Assembly: GCF_023243075.1 (NCBI RefSeq)
Contig: NZ_JALKFZ020000185.1
Coordinates: 23,597-87,596 of the forward strand
Direction: 5' to 3'
Length of the DNA stretch: 64,000 bases
Source of the DNA: Frankia sp. AiPa1
GTDB taxonomy: Bacteria > Actinomycetota > Actinomycetes > Frankiales > Frankiaceae
The position numbers were made by a program, and so were the translations under genes. Shown piece by piece: positions 43,181-53,879 of this stretch (position 1 is its first letter; every line of letters begins with the position of its first letter). The notes below the pieces were generated by a model. The model was not told the origin of the DNA. It was given only the letters and a program-made list of their open reading frames with translations, and did no database searches.

Positions 43181-44376
43181 CCCCGGCGGCGAGCCAGGTG
43201 CGTGCGACGGCGCTGGCAGCCGAACAGCGTTCCGGCGATTCCGATCGACAGGCCCAGTGCGCCCAGCGGAACGACCGGCAGCCGGTTACCCGCCACGAGC
43301 AGACCACTGTTACCGGCACTCACCGCGGTGGGCACGGCCGGGGCCGGTCCAGCACCGAAGGAGGCAGGCTGCGGACTGCCCGCGCCTGGTGCGCCTACAC
43401 CTGGTGCGCCGCCGCCGGGTGTGCCGCCACCAGGTGTGCCACCACCTGGGAAGCCGCCGCCGGGTGTGCCGCCACCTGGGAAGCCGCCGCCGGGTGTGCC
43501 GCCACCTGGGAAGCCGCCGCCGGGTGTGCCGCCGCCGGGTGTGCCGCCACCTGGGAAGCCGCCGCCGGGCGTGCCGCCACCAGGTGTGCCGCCACCTGGG
43601 AAGCCGCCACCGGGCGTGCCGCCGCCCGGTGTGCCGCTTCCGGGAACGCCGCCGCCGGGTGTGCCACCACCCGGGAAGCCGCCACCGGGAGTGCCGTTTC
43701 CGGGAACTCCGCCGCCTGGCGTGCCGCCGCCTGGGATCCCGCCGCCGGGCACCCCGCCGATGCAGGTGGGGTTGTCCTTGGTGGGGACGTTGTCCTTGCA
43801 GATGACGGGCGTCCCCACGCCGCCCACGCCGGTGCAGGTGGGATTGTCCTTGGTCGGCACGCCGTCCTTGCAGGGGACGGGCGCCGCCACGGATCCCGGG
43901 ATGATGATGGGCCCGACGATCGGCCCCGGGATGATAATCGGCCCGACGATCGGCGCGGGATTGACGATCGGTGCCGGTGCTGGCACCGGTGACGGGCAGG
44001 CCCAGCCGTCCTTCGCGGGCACGCCGTCCTTGCACGGGACGCTCACCGGTGCGGAGAGCACGTCCTTGACAACCGGGCTGATCGATGCGGCGGCAGTGGC
44101 CGTGACCCCGATGCTGCTCGGGCCAGCGCCGATCCGGGGCTGGCCCGTGTCGTCGAGCGCTGAGGCGACGAGATTGCGAATCACGTCCTGCTGGTCCGAC
44201 GTGATGCCTGCCGTCACGCCCGAGAGGCCACCCGCCGTGGGCGCGAGACCGACGTCCTGCCCCGGAGTGGTCGCTGATGCCGCGCCGACCATGCCCAGCG
44301 ACAGGCAAAACGAGGCTGTCGCGGCGCCGATCGTTCGGGCGCCCGATTTCGAGAGGGAGCGCGTAGTCCGTTGCAT
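43177..44376 (-). CDS. Collagen-like secreted surface protein, likely sortase substrate
   Basis: Starting at ATG 44376 the product is 399 residues; the frame runs further up but without a signal peptide in register. Residues 1-35 are a signal peptide (RTIGAATASFCLSLGMVGAASA). A region with CKDGVPAKDG and CKDNVPTKDNPTC repeats follows, holding paired cysteines, and then a long block of PGGGTPGGG(F/V) triplets like bacterial collagen-like proteins. The C-terminus has LPVVP at 366, a hydrophobic helix and RRRTHLARRRG, so it is laid out like a sorting signal, but the motif is not a normal LPxTG. It is co-translated with the sortase. Confidence 0.78.
   Translation of the reverse strand: MQRTTRSLSKSGARTIGAATASFCLSLGMVGAASATTPGQDVGLAPTAGGLSGVTAGITSDQQDVIRNLVASALDDTGQPRIGAGPSSIGVTATAAASISPVVKDVLSAPVSVPCKDGVPAKDGWACPSPVPAPAPIVNPAPIVGPIIIPGPIVGPIIIPGSVAAPVPCKDGVPTKDNPTCTGVGGVGTPVICKDNVPTKDNPTCIGGVPGGGIPGGGTPGGGVPGNGTPGGGFPGGGTPGGGVPGSGTPGGGTPGGGFPGGGTPGGGTPGGGFPGGGTPGGGTPGGGFPGGGTPGGGFPGGGTPGGGFPGGGTPGGGTPGGGAPGVGAPGAGSPQPASFGAGPAPAVPTAVSAGNSGLLVAGNRLPVVPLGALGLSIGIAGTLFGCQRRRTHLARRRG
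43381..43755 (-). repeat. PGGG-coding minisatellite of the collagen-like protein
   Basis: Units of 9, 18 and 27 bp such as GCCGCCGGGTGTGCCGCC repeat across about 370 bp and keep the frame of the surface protein on the minus strand. Length variation between strains is likely. Confidence 0.85.
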
Positions 44377-44397
44377 TTTCGTGAGAACTCCCGGCAC

Positions 44398-44411
44398 GTT
44401 ATCCGGATAAC
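44398..44411. promoter_or_regulatory. Perfect palindrome GTTATCCGGATAAC
   Basis: A 14-bp exact palindrome, 22 bp upstream of the surface protein ATG, in an otherwise GC-rich region. Its AT-rich halves and position suggest a regulator site or promoter overlap; the regulator is unknown. Confidence 0.45.
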
Positions 44412-44886
44412 TGGTCGATCGCACCATACAACTGGCCGGGTGTGGTGAAGATTGCGGCGGCCGCGATCTGTGCCCGCGATTGTTGTCACGCACTCCTATG
44501 GTCGTGCCCCGAGAGTGCCCCACGGGTCGGCCGCGGCGCTTCCGCTCGCTGGGCAATGCCTGCAGGTCTGTGCCTTGGTAGCGCTCTGACCTGCTACTTC
44601 ATAGCGGTGAGGCCAGGTTGGAGAGCTCCGATACGCCGCATTCGGTCGATGGCCCTCAGGCCAGAATCCGGATGACTCTCCAATGGTGGGGGAGCGGGCC
44701 CGGAAATGAAGGGGAGTCAGGAGCCCTCCGGCCGGACTCGCCTGGTCCATTCGGCTCGGGATAACGGCTGATTCTCGAATCGGCCGCCACCAGTGGGCCG
44801 GCTGAGCGTTTGCCGGCGGTCACCGGCCTGGCGGGATGGATGCGGGTTGTGCCCGGAAAATGCCCCCGGAATATGAGTAGCCTGTT

Positions 44887-44916
44887 CGCGCCGACCCTTT
44901 TCGGTCGGTCGGCGCG
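44887..44916 (-). terminator. Hairpin downstream of flavin reductase-domain gene
   Basis: Arms CGCGCCGACC and GGTCGGCGCG are perfect complements around a 10-base loop containing CTTTTC. It is about 190 bp past the stop at 45102, so a role as that gene's terminator is only possible, not sure. Confidence 0.4.
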
Positions 44917-45101
44917 CCGTCGGAACCCGGTTGCCCGTCCTCGATGCCCCGGACGTGCCCAGCGGATGATCGCCGCCGCTGGGGACAAGTCCGTGCCGCA
45001 CGGCACACCGATGGTCTCGTCCGCCGGACAGGGCCGTCGACGCCGCGGACGGCCACCGGCACGCCCGGGCACCCTGGGGTGGTTCCTACGGTGTTACCGG
45101 A

Positions 45102-46079
45102 TCAGGCACTCCCTGCCACCGGCCCGGTCCGAACCGCCGGCGCCGAGCGGATGCCGAGGTCTCCGTCGGAGGTGCCGGGCCCGGCGACGGGTGTTCCTGC
45201 GCCGCTGCCGGAGCCGCTGCCGGCGGTGGCGACTATTCCGGCCGCGGTGCCCGCCGCTGTGCGCGCGCCCGTGCCCGCAGTGCCGGTTCCGCTGCTGGTG
45301 CCGGTGTCCAGTGTGTCCTTGGTGGCAGAGGTGACTGAGGTGGCAGGGGTGGCCGAGGAGCCTGTGGCACCCGAGGCGGCGGGCGGTTCATGGAACGTGC
45401 CGTAGCTGCCGTCGTGATAGATCAGCGGCGCGGCCGGGCGTTCCATCCGGCTGTCGAGCACCTCGGCGACGACGAGCCAGTGGTCACCGGTGGCGATGCG
45501 CTCGCGTATACGGCAGCGCAGCCAGACGGCGGCATCCAGCAGCAGAGGTTCACCGGTGCCGAGGCGGCGCCACCGGGTGGGTGCGGCGAACCGGTCGGCA
45601 CCCGGCTCGGCGAACCGTCTCGCCAGTTCCCGCTGGTCGTGCCCGAGTAGATGGACGACCAGGGTCTCGGCCGCGTGCAGCGTCGGAACCAGCGATGACG
45701 TCCTCGCCAGCGCCAACGACAACAGCGGCGGACGGTGCGACAGGGACGTCACCGAGGTGGCCGTGAATCCGGCCGGCTCGCCCCGACGGGGGAAGGTGAC
45801 CACCGCCACACCTGCCGCGTGTCGACGGAACGCCTCGCGCAACCCGTCACTCGCCGACGCGAGCTGACCAGCCTGGTCCGCCCGGGCCCCGTCGGCTGCC
45901 CGGGCCGTGCCGGCGGTGAGCGGCGTGCCGGCGCTGCGAGCCGTGCTGGGGGTGCGAGGCGGACGGGCCGTCTGGGCCGTCTGGGCCGTCTGGGCCATGG
46001 CGGCGGTCCCGGACGTGCGGGGGCGGATCGTCTCGGCTGCCCGGGGCGCGGCGAGCGGGGCAGGCGTGTCCTTCGGCAT
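45102..46079 (-). CDS. Flavin reductase-domain protein
   Basis: ATG 46079 with GGTGGAG upstream gives 325 residues. Residues about 78-235 match the flavin reductase-like (FMN-binding split-barrel) domain: LREAFRRHAAGVAVVTFP, GFTATSVTSLSHRPPLLSLAL and GDHWLVVAEVLDS. Such proteins supply reduced flavin to partner monooxygenases or are flavoenzymes themselves. The first 75 residues are low complexity (TAQTAQTARPP) and the last 90 are Gly/Thr/Ser/Ala-rich; both are unusual additions to a domain of about 165 residues. No monooxygenase gene is nearby. It is divergent from the kinase gene. Confidence 0.8.
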   Translation of the reverse strand: MPKDTPAPLAAPRAAETIRPRTSGTAAMAQTAQTAQTARPPRTPSTARSAGTPLTAGTARAADGARADQAGQLASASDGLREAFRRHAAGVAVVTFPRRGEPAGFTATSVTSLSHRPPLLSLALARTSSLVPTLHAAETLVVHLLGHDQRELARRFAEPGADRFAAPTRWRRLGTGEPLLLDAAVWLRCRIRERIATGDHWLVVAEVLDSRMERPAAPLIYHDGSYGTFHEPPAASGATGSSATPATSVTSATKDTLDTGTSSGTGTAGTGARTAAGTAAGIVATAGSGSGSGAGTPVAGPGTSDGDLGIRSAPAVRTGPVAGSA

Positions 46080-46238
46080 GACTCCACCTTCCTTCACCTG
46101 CGTGTCCGTGTACACCGACCGTCACCTCGGCGAGGTGGGTCGCGGCTCGCCGTGCCATATGCCCTGCCTGGGCAGCGCGCACGTCGGAGGATGGGGGCAT
46201 TGCGGTGACATCCCTGAAATGAGGGGGCAGAGCAGGCC

Positions 46239-48548
46239 ATGCCGACGCCGACCGACCGTGGCGCGAGCCCGGACCGTGGCGCGAGCCAGGATCGCGGCGC
46301 GAGCCAGGAACACAGCGCCAGTCAGGAGCGGCGCCTCGCGGGCCGCTATCGACTCGGGCGCATTCTCGGGCGGGGCGGCGGTGGGATCGTCCGGGAGGGC
46401 GAGGACACGCTGCTCCGTCGCCGAGTCGCGATCAAGGAGCTGCGTCGGCCGCCAGCGGCGTCCGAGGCGGAAGGGGAGCTGTTCAACCAGCGGGTGCTGC
46501 GTGAGGCCCGTGCGGCCGCCCGTCTGCGCCATCCCGGGCTGGTCGCCGTCTATGACGTTCTCGACGCGGACGATCGCACCTGGATCGTGATGGAGTACGT
46601 CGACGGGATGTCCCTGTCCGACCTGATCCGTCAGCGGGAACGGCTGCCGGCACTGGAGGTCGCCCGGATCGGGGTCAGCCTCGCCTACGCCCTGGAGGCG
46701 GCGCACCGCGCCGGTGTGGTCCACCGCGACGTCAAACCGGGAAACGTGCTGGTCACTGCGGATGGTCAGGCCCGACTGACCGACTTCGGCATCGCTGTCA
46801 CCGAAGGTGATGCCACCTTGACCGAGGTCGGCATGCTCGTGGGCTCTCCCGCCTACATCGCGCCCGAGCGGGCCCGCGGCGCCCGGGTCGGTGTCGCCGC
46901 CGATGTCTGGGGGCTCGGCGCCACGCTGTTCACCGCGGTCGAGGGGGTCCCGCCGTTCGAGGGGGAGGGCGCGCTCGGCGTCCTGGCCGCCGTCGTCGAA
47001 GACCGGCGACGCCCCTTCCGGTACAGCGGCCCGCTGCGCGGCGTGGTCACTGAACTGCTCTCTGCCAACCCGGCCCACCGTCCCTCCCTGGCCGAGGCCC
47101 GTGGTCGGTTGCGCGAGGTTGCCGAGCGCCTGGCCGACGAGACCCCCCTGCTCGACATCCTCCCGCCCGATCGGACCAGCACCTCACAGTCCCTGCTCCC
47201 GCCCGATCGCACGCTCGAGGCGGTGTCCATGCCACCACCCGATCGGAGGAGCGGCGTCGTGGTTCCGCCACCGGCATCGCCCGAGCGGGCGGCCGGTACA
47301 GCGCCGTCGGCACCGCCCGAGCGGGCGGGCGGCGCGACGTCCGGTAGGCCTGCCTCACCCGAGTGGGCGGTGGACGCTGCGTCCGTGGCCACGTCCGTCC
47401 CGGAGCAACCGGCCGACGCCGTGGTGCCGGAATCGCCCGATCTGACCAGACGCACGGCCGGCGTCGCTGACCAGTCCGAGCCGGCCGAAGCTGGGGCGCC
47501 CCAGCGTGGCCCGTCCGGACCTGACCCGTACCCATCTGACCCCTACCCACCTGCCTCGTACGAAGCCGCCCCGCACGAACCTGCCGCGTACGAACCCGAT
47601 CCGTACGAGCGGGGCGCGTTCGAGCCGCGGTCCGCTCGCGCCGACGCGAGCGGACCGGACGGGGTGGATGCGGACGGTCCGCCTTCGGCGCGGGTGCCTG
47701 CGCAGGCCGGCTCGTCCGCAGGAGAGCACGGCCGTCGGCGGCGTCGGATAGTGGTGATGGCGGCCGCGGCGGCACTGGTCGCCGTCGGGATCGCCCTGGG
47801 GCTGGTGCTCACGGGCGCGGACCCGTCGTCCTCTCCGCCCAGGGCCGATCTGGCCCGGTCAGGTGGCCGCGCGGCCGCGGCGCAGACGCCATCCGGAAGT
47901 CCGGACGCCGGCGGTCCCGAGCCCGGCGCCTCCGCGACCAGACCCACCGCGTCCGCCGCCGCCTCCGTCGGGCCGGGGGAGCGGCCCACGCCGGGCGCCT
48001 CCGTGCGTCCCACCGCGACGAGTGGCGGGACGTCCTCCACCGCCGGCACGGCAGGCGCGACGGGGGGCCTCGACGATCTCGGCACGCTGGTCCCGAGTTC
48101 CACCGCGCCCGCGAGCGTCCCGGCCGGATACGCGGCGCACCGTGACGGCTGGTCCGTCGCCCTGCCGTCGGGCTGGCGGACGTCCGGCAGCGGTGGGCGG
48201 CTGGTCGCCGATGACCCGTCGGGATATCCCGACCTGCTGATCGAAACCCAGCGAACGGCCGGGGCGTCGGCCATCGGAGCCTGGCGCGAGCTTGAGGGCG
48301 CCGTGCGCGCGACGTCCCCCGGCTACCGGCGCCTCTCGATCAGCCCGGCCGACGGTGGCGCCGGGACGACCGCCGCCGCCTGGGAGTTCACGTTCGCCTC
48401 GGGCGGACGCACGATCCACGTCCTCGACCTGGGCGTCGTGCGCAACGGCCACGGCTACGGACTGCGCTGGCGTGTCCCCGACGACCAGTGGGCGGCCAAC
48501 ATCGCGAAGCTGCGCACCATCGTCGCCTCCTTCCGCCCCGGCCCGTGA
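46239..48548 (+). CDS. PknB-type Ser/Thr protein kinase with extracellular domain
   Basis: This 769-residue protein begins with a (D/E)RGASQ repeat. The kinase domain (about residues 35-300) has the glycine loop LGRGGGGIV, AIKEL lysine, VVHRDVKPGNVLV catalytic loop, DFG in LTDFGIAV and the APE motif in YIAPERARG, so it should be active. A long Pro/Ala-rich juxtamembrane region follows, with a tyrosine-rich YPSDPYPPASYEAAPHEP segment. A transmembrane helix lies at about 505-528, and an outside domain of about 145 residues starts near GWSVALPSGW. No PASTA repeats are present. Likely an envelope signal sensor; its ligand is unknown. Confidence 0.88.
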   Translation: MPTPTDRGASPDRGASQDRGASQEHSASQERRLAGRYRLGRILGRGGGGIVREGEDTLLRRRVAIKELRRPPAASEAEGELFNQRVLREARAAARLRHPGLVAVYDVLDADDRTWIVMEYVDGMSLSDLIRQRERLPALEVARIGVSLAYALEAAHRAGVVHRDVKPGNVLVTADGQARLTDFGIAVTEGDATLTEVGMLVGSPAYIAPERARGARVGVAADVWGLGATLFTAVEGVPPFEGEGALGVLAAVVEDRRRPFRYSGPLRGVVTELLSANPAHRPSLAEARGRLREVAERLADETPLLDILPPDRTSTSQSLLPPDRTLEAVSMPPPDRRSGVVVPPPASPERAAGTAPSAPPERAGGATSGRPASPEWAVDAASVATSVPEQPADAVVPESPDLTRRTAGVADQSEPAEAGAPQRGPSGPDPYPSDPYPPASYEAAPHEPAAYEPDPYERGAFEPRSARADASGPDGVDADGPPSARVPAQAGSSAGEHGRRRRRIVVMAAAAALVAVGIALGLVLTGADPSSSPPRADLARSGGRAAAAQTPSGSPDAGGPEPGASATRPTASAAASVGPGERPTPGASVRPTATSGGTSSTAGTAGATGGLDDLGTLVPSSTAPASVPAGYAAHRDGWSVALPSGWRTSGSGGRLVADDPSGYPDLLIETQRTAGASAIGAWRELEGAVRATSPGYRRLSISPADGGAGTTAAAWEFTFASGGRTIHVLDLGVVRNGHGYGLRWRVPDDQWAANIAKLRTIVASFRPGP

Positions 48549-48848
48549 ACGGCGGGTCGGACCGATGCCGAGCCCGTCGGCATCCGTTGCCGAGTTTTGC
48601 CGCACCTCCGTAACCCATAGCGGAATCATCGTGACCTGCTGTGATATCTCCCGCTGTGCTCCCGCAGGTCTGTCCGCTCCTGCGGGCGCGGTCCGGCACT
48701 CCCGATCCAGAGCGTGGCAGCCTGTGATGTTGGCTGCGACGTGGGGCTTCACCCGCGATCAGGTCGTCTCGGCGCCGCCGGGCCAGAATGCGGAGAGCTC
48801 GCGGCATATCGTGATACCCAGACGGAGCAGACGTGAAGCGGAGTGTCG
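48549..48848. other. Upstream region of isocitrate dehydrogenase
   Basis: About 300 bp between the kinase stop and icd. It presumably holds the icd promoter, but no consensus pair was identified. No other gene supported. Confidence 0.5.
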
Positions 48849-51071
<2,223 letters not shown>

Positions 51072-51091
51072 CGGAGCGCAGCCGGGACCAG

Positions 51092-51126
51092 CCGGACGGG
51101 GGCGCTGTGACGCCGCCCTCGTCCGG
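51092..51126. terminator. Convergent terminator after icd
   Basis: CCGGACGGGGGCG pairs with CGCCCTCGTCCGG, with one G-U pair and a loop of about nine bases. It lies between the convergent icd and acetyltransferase genes. Confidence 0.65.
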
Positions 51127-51178
51127 TGGCCCATGGCCCGGTCCGAAGTATCTCTTTGATCCCCGGCGGTCCTGGCCG

Positions 51179-51697
51179 TCAGCTCGCCTTCCGGAAGACG
51201 ACGCGCGGTAGGCCCGGGCCGTCGTAGTCCGGATGGGCCGGGATTCCGTCGACTGCGCTGCCGCCGGGGGCGATGGTGAAGCCGAGGCTGGTGTGGAACG
51301 CGATGGAACGGGCGTTCTCGGGGCTGGTGATCGCGTGGATCCAACGCCGGCCGTGGCTGGCGGCGCGGGTGAAGAAATCCTGGTACAGCCACGATCCGAG
51401 GCCGGCGCGACGCGCGGACGGGGCGACCCCGACGAAGTGTATGTAGGCGCTGGCCGGATCCGTCTGTGACAGAAAACCGATCAGGAAGGCCAGTAGCGTC
51501 CCGTCGTCCGCCTCGACCAGGCGGCTGCTCGGGGTGAAGTGCTGGAAGAGGAAACGGGGGAGAAGGAGCCGGCGCTCCCAGGCTCCCGACGCGCCCTTCA
51601 GCCCGCCCCACCACAGATCCAGCACCGCAAGCACCCGCCCGTGGTCGTCTTCCCGCGGCTCACGTACCCGTACCCCGGCCGGAAGTTCGAGCGTCAT
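51179..51697 (-). CDS. GNAT family N-acetyltransferase
   Basis: ATG 51697 with GGAGTAGGA upstream gives 172 residues; a longer frame to 51733 adds only a basic leader. The acetyl-CoA-binding motif A is seen as IHFVGVAPSARRAGLGSWLY, followed by the motif B region ITSPENARSIAFHTSLGF. The family moves an acetyl group from acetyl-CoA to an amine on a small molecule or protein. Substrate unknown. It is convergent to icd and transcribed in the same direction as the SDR gene, but about 95 bp separates the two. Confidence 0.85.
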   Translation of the reverse strand: MTLELPAGVRVREPREDDHGRVLAVLDLWWGGLKGASGAWERRLLLPRFLFQHFTPSSRLVEADDGTLLAFLIGFLSQTDPASAYIHFVGVAPSARRAGLGSWLYQDFFTRAASHGRRWIHAITSPENARSIAFHTSLGFTIAPGGSAVDGIPAHPDYDGPGLPRVVFRKAS

Positions 51698-51792
51698 GAG
51701 TCTGGTCCTACTCCGGCCACGGACCGACGTCACCCGAATATCCGCTTACCGCCGTCCGCGGCGGGGACCGGGCGGCGCGGCGACGCGGCGGC

Positions 51793-52605
51793 TCAGAAGT
51801 CGCTGCCGCCGTCGACGTTGATGTCCGCGCCGGTCATGTAGGTGTTGACCCGGGAACCGACGAAGGCGATGACCGGGCCGATCTCGGCCGGGTCGCCGGC
51901 GCGGGGCAGGAAGGCGGGGTGGTGGAAGTCCTCGCGGATGACCCGCATCGCGTCGACGAGGCTTTCCGGGTCGATGTTCCGCTCGGATGGCAGGGCGCCC
52001 AGGTAGGACTTCAACCCGGCGGAGAGGAACGAACCCGGCGAAACCGTGTTCACGAGGATGCCGTCGGTGGCCAGGGACTGGGCGAGGTTCTTGCTCAGGC
52101 TGGTCAGCGCCGCCTTGGCGGCAGTGTAGGCGACCAGCCTCGGCGACTGCCGGCGGGTCGAGTGGGCGCTGACGTTGACGATCCGCGCCCACTGCGCGGC
52201 CCGTAGCGCGGGCAGCGCCGCACGGACACAGCGCACCGCGCTCAGCGTGCCGATGTCGAAGGTGGCCTGCCATTCGTCGTCGTCGAGGTCGTCGAAGCCG
52301 CGGACACCGACGTCCACCGGGCCGGCCGCGTTCACCAGCACGTTCAACTGGCCATCCCACCGTTGCGTGACCGAGTCGAAGGCCGCCTGGACGGACGTCG
52401 GGTCGGTCAGATCGGTGGGGAGTGCGTACGCTTCGGGCGCGCCGAGCTCCCGCAGGGCAGCCACCGTCTCGTCGAGGGCCTCCTTGCCTCGGGCCAGCAC
52501 GGCGACCTCGGCGCCCTCGGCGGCGAACCGCTCCGCGGCCGCGCGGCCCATCCCTTTCGAGCCGCCACTGACGACCACCTTCGCCCCGCCCAGACCCAGA
52601 TCCAT
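51793..52605 (-). CDS. Short-chain dehydrogenase/reductase (SDR)
   Basis: This 270-residue classical SDR starts at ATG 52605 with GGAGG upstream. It has the nucleotide loop SGGSKGMGRA (TGxxxGxG-like), LVNAAG, the catalytic Ser in IVNVSAHS and YTAAK (Tyr and Lys). The C-terminal DINVDGGSDF is typical. It should be an NAD(P)-dependent oxidoreductase of an alcohol or ketone. Length is normal. An inverted repeat with a strong Shine-Dalgarno-like core lies just upstream. The substrate cannot be predicted. Confidence 0.9.
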   Translation of the reverse strand: MDLGLGGAKVVVSGGSKGMGRAAAERFAAEGAEVAVLARGKEALDETVAALRELGAPEAYALPTDLTDPTSVQAAFDSVTQRWDGQLNVLVNAAGPVDVGVRGFDDLDDDEWQATFDIGTLSAVRCVRAALPALRAAQWARIVNVSAHSTRRQSPRLVAYTAAKAALTSLSKNLAQSLATDGILVNTVSPGSFLSAGLKSYLGALPSERNIDPESLVDAMRVIREDFHHPAFLPRAGDPAEIGPVIAFVGSRVNTYMTGADINVDGGSDF

Positions 52606-52634
52606 CTACGACCGCCTCCGTCGCCGTCCGATGT

Positions 52635-52659
52635 GAACCAGCTCACCTCCTGCTGGTTC
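52635..52659 (-). promoter_or_regulatory. Inverted repeat upstream of SDR gene
   Basis: GAACCAGC and GCTGGTTC, perfect 8-bp arms, flank a 9-base loop. On the minus strand the loop and part of an arm read AGGAGGTGA, a full anti-SD match, but it lies about 40 bp upstream of the SDR ATG and is not its normal site. It could be a TetR-type operator or an RNA hairpin holding a ribosome site. Confidence 0.45.
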
Positions 52660-52748
52660 TAGTCGAGGCCCGATGCGCCAGACAACTGTTTGCCTCACCC
52701 ACGGCAGACGCGGAAGTCCCGCCGCCTCGTCCGGACGACGGCAGACGA

Positions 52749-53483
52749 TCAGTGGACGTGACCGCTTGCGACCGGCTCGGCGGCGGCTTCGCTGGGACCG
52801 GGCTCCGCGCCTGCGCCGTCTGTGTCGCTGGCGCTCCTTTTTCTGCTCGGGCTTTCCGCGTCGGCGGGGTCGCCAACGGCCTCGGTGGTCGCCGCGGGGC
52901 GCCAGGTGCCGCCCGTCTTCTCCCAGCCGTGGGCCTGGTCGTAGGCGTCCTTCTGCTGTGCCGACAACCGCGCTCCACGGGAGGGCACGGGCACGTCGAG
53001 GTCGCCCGCATGATCGAGCAGCCAGGCGCGGACGACGGTCGTCGAGGCGGCCTGATGTGGCCGTTGCGACCGCTGCCCCCCGCCGGCCAGCGTCTCGGCA
53101 GGCTCGGCCGAGACGCTGGCCGCTGGTGCCGCCGCCGAACGGGCCGCCGCCGACGAGCGGTTTCCCGATGACCGGGCCGCCGGGAACCGCGCCGCCGACG
53201 AAGCGGGTGCGGTCGGCGATGTGGCCGCCGCGTCGTTCTCCTCGATGGCGGTCCAGGCCGTGTCCACACGGGTACCACGGGTCAGTGGCGTCACCTCACC
53301 GAACTCGGCGTACTCGCCCAGCACCGAGGACAGCTCGTCCCGGCACTCGGCGCACAGGTCCAGGCGGACGAGACTGCCGTCGAAGGCGAGCGTCGCGGTC
53401 GTTGTGGCCGCGATCCGGTCGTGCGGGTGCTGCCCCCTGTTGTCACACCAGACGTTGACGATCGAGATGACCTCCCGAGCCAC
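52749..53483 (-). CDS. Lsr2-like nucleoid-associated protein with cysteines
   Basis: The start is GTG 53483, with AGGGGG upstream, because the frame above it is only repeat DNA. The product is 244 residues. Residues 1-65 resemble the Lsr2 dimerisation domain (TTATLAFDGSLVRLDLC) but carry C13, C44 and C47 (CAEC), which suggests metal binding or a disulfide. A low-complexity Ala/Ser linker of about 80 residues follows. Residues about 150-187 resemble the Lsr2 AT-hook-like DNA-binding end (VRAWLLDHAGDLDVPVPSRG). Lsr2 proteins silence AT-rich DNA. The final 55 residues are an acidic, charged tail. A related Lsr2-like or T7SS-unrelated regulator is the best call. Confidence 0.7.
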   Translation of the reverse strand: MAREVISIVNVWCDNRGQHPHDRIAATTTATLAFDGSLVRLDLCAECRDELSSVLGEYAEFGEVTPLTRGTRVDTAWTAIEENDAAATSPTAPASSAARFPAARSSGNRSSAAARSAAAPAASVSAEPAETLAGGGQRSQRPHQAASTTVVRAWLLDHAGDLDVPVPSRGARLSAQQKDAYDQAHGWEKTGGTWRPAATTEAVGDPADAESPSRKRSASDTDGAGAEPGPSEAAAEPVASGHVH

Positions 53484-53505
53484 TGCCTTACCCCCTGTGC
53501 GTCCC

Positions 53506-53607
53506 GTGCCTGAACCTGCCGAGTGCCCTGAACCTGCCAGTGCCCTGAACCTGCCGAGGTGCCCTGAACCTGCCAGTGCCCTGAACCTGCCGAGGTGCCC
53601 TGAACCC
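53506..53607. repeat. Tandem CTGAACCTGCC repeats upstream of Lsr2-like gene
   Basis: Six copies of CTGAACCTGCC (the first lacking one base, the last followed by a diverged one) are separated by AGTGCC or GAGGTGCC, giving an alternating 17/19-bp period. The array starts about 23 bp upstream of the Lsr2-like GTG, so it sits in the promoter or leader. It is not CRISPR: the spacers are too short and not unique. Confidence 0.85.
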
Positions 53608-53716
53608 ACTCAGGCCCAGGGGCACTCTCGTGATCCCTTGCGTCCGAGCCTAGTGACCGGGTCCGACAGTTTCGTCGCCGCGGGACCGATCTGCCGTGCC
53701 GACACCGGGCGTGCAC

Positions 53717-53782
53717 GGTGATCCTCGTGCGCCCGCCGAGCCTGGCGTTGGTGATCGTCGTGTGCCCGCCGAGCCTGGCGTC
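53717..53782. repeat. 33-bp tandem duplication
   Basis: Two adjacent 33-bp units, each beginning GGTGATC and containing GCCCGCCGAGCCTGGCGT, with only a few differences. It lies between the Lsr2-like gene and the helix-turn-helix gene. A short minus-strand frame crosses it, but no gene can be supported. Confidence 0.7.
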
Positions 53783-53879
53783 GAAGTGGCGCGGACGAGA
53801 CGCGGGACCGGGACAAGGTCGGCCTGGAGGTTGACAGGCCGCATCGACCGCGGCTGCCGACCCTGGGCCGGGTGGAGTC

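Larger units (their letters stand above)
44377..45101. other. Long intergenic region upstream of the surface protein gene
   Basis: About 725 bp without a supported gene. It holds the palindrome at 44398-44411 just before the surface protein start and a hairpin at 44887-44916 (10-bp arms CGCGCCGACC/GGTCGGCGCG), which may end the flavin reductase transcript. Open frames here have no domain or ribosome site. No tRNA was seen. Confidence 0.5.

Noticed and set aside
42209..44410. A 733-codon plus-strand frame opposite the sortase and surface protein
   Set aside because: Its PPGVPPPGK repeats are just the complement of the PGGG repeats. The minus strand has a signal peptide and the sortase motifs.
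44560..45100. Possible tRNA or small gene in the long intergenic region
   Set aside because: No cloverleaf, no ribosome site and no protein-like composition was found.
53506..53607. Alternating repeats considered as CRISPR
   Set aside because: Repeat unit is 11 bp and spacers are 6-8 bp and repeated themselves.
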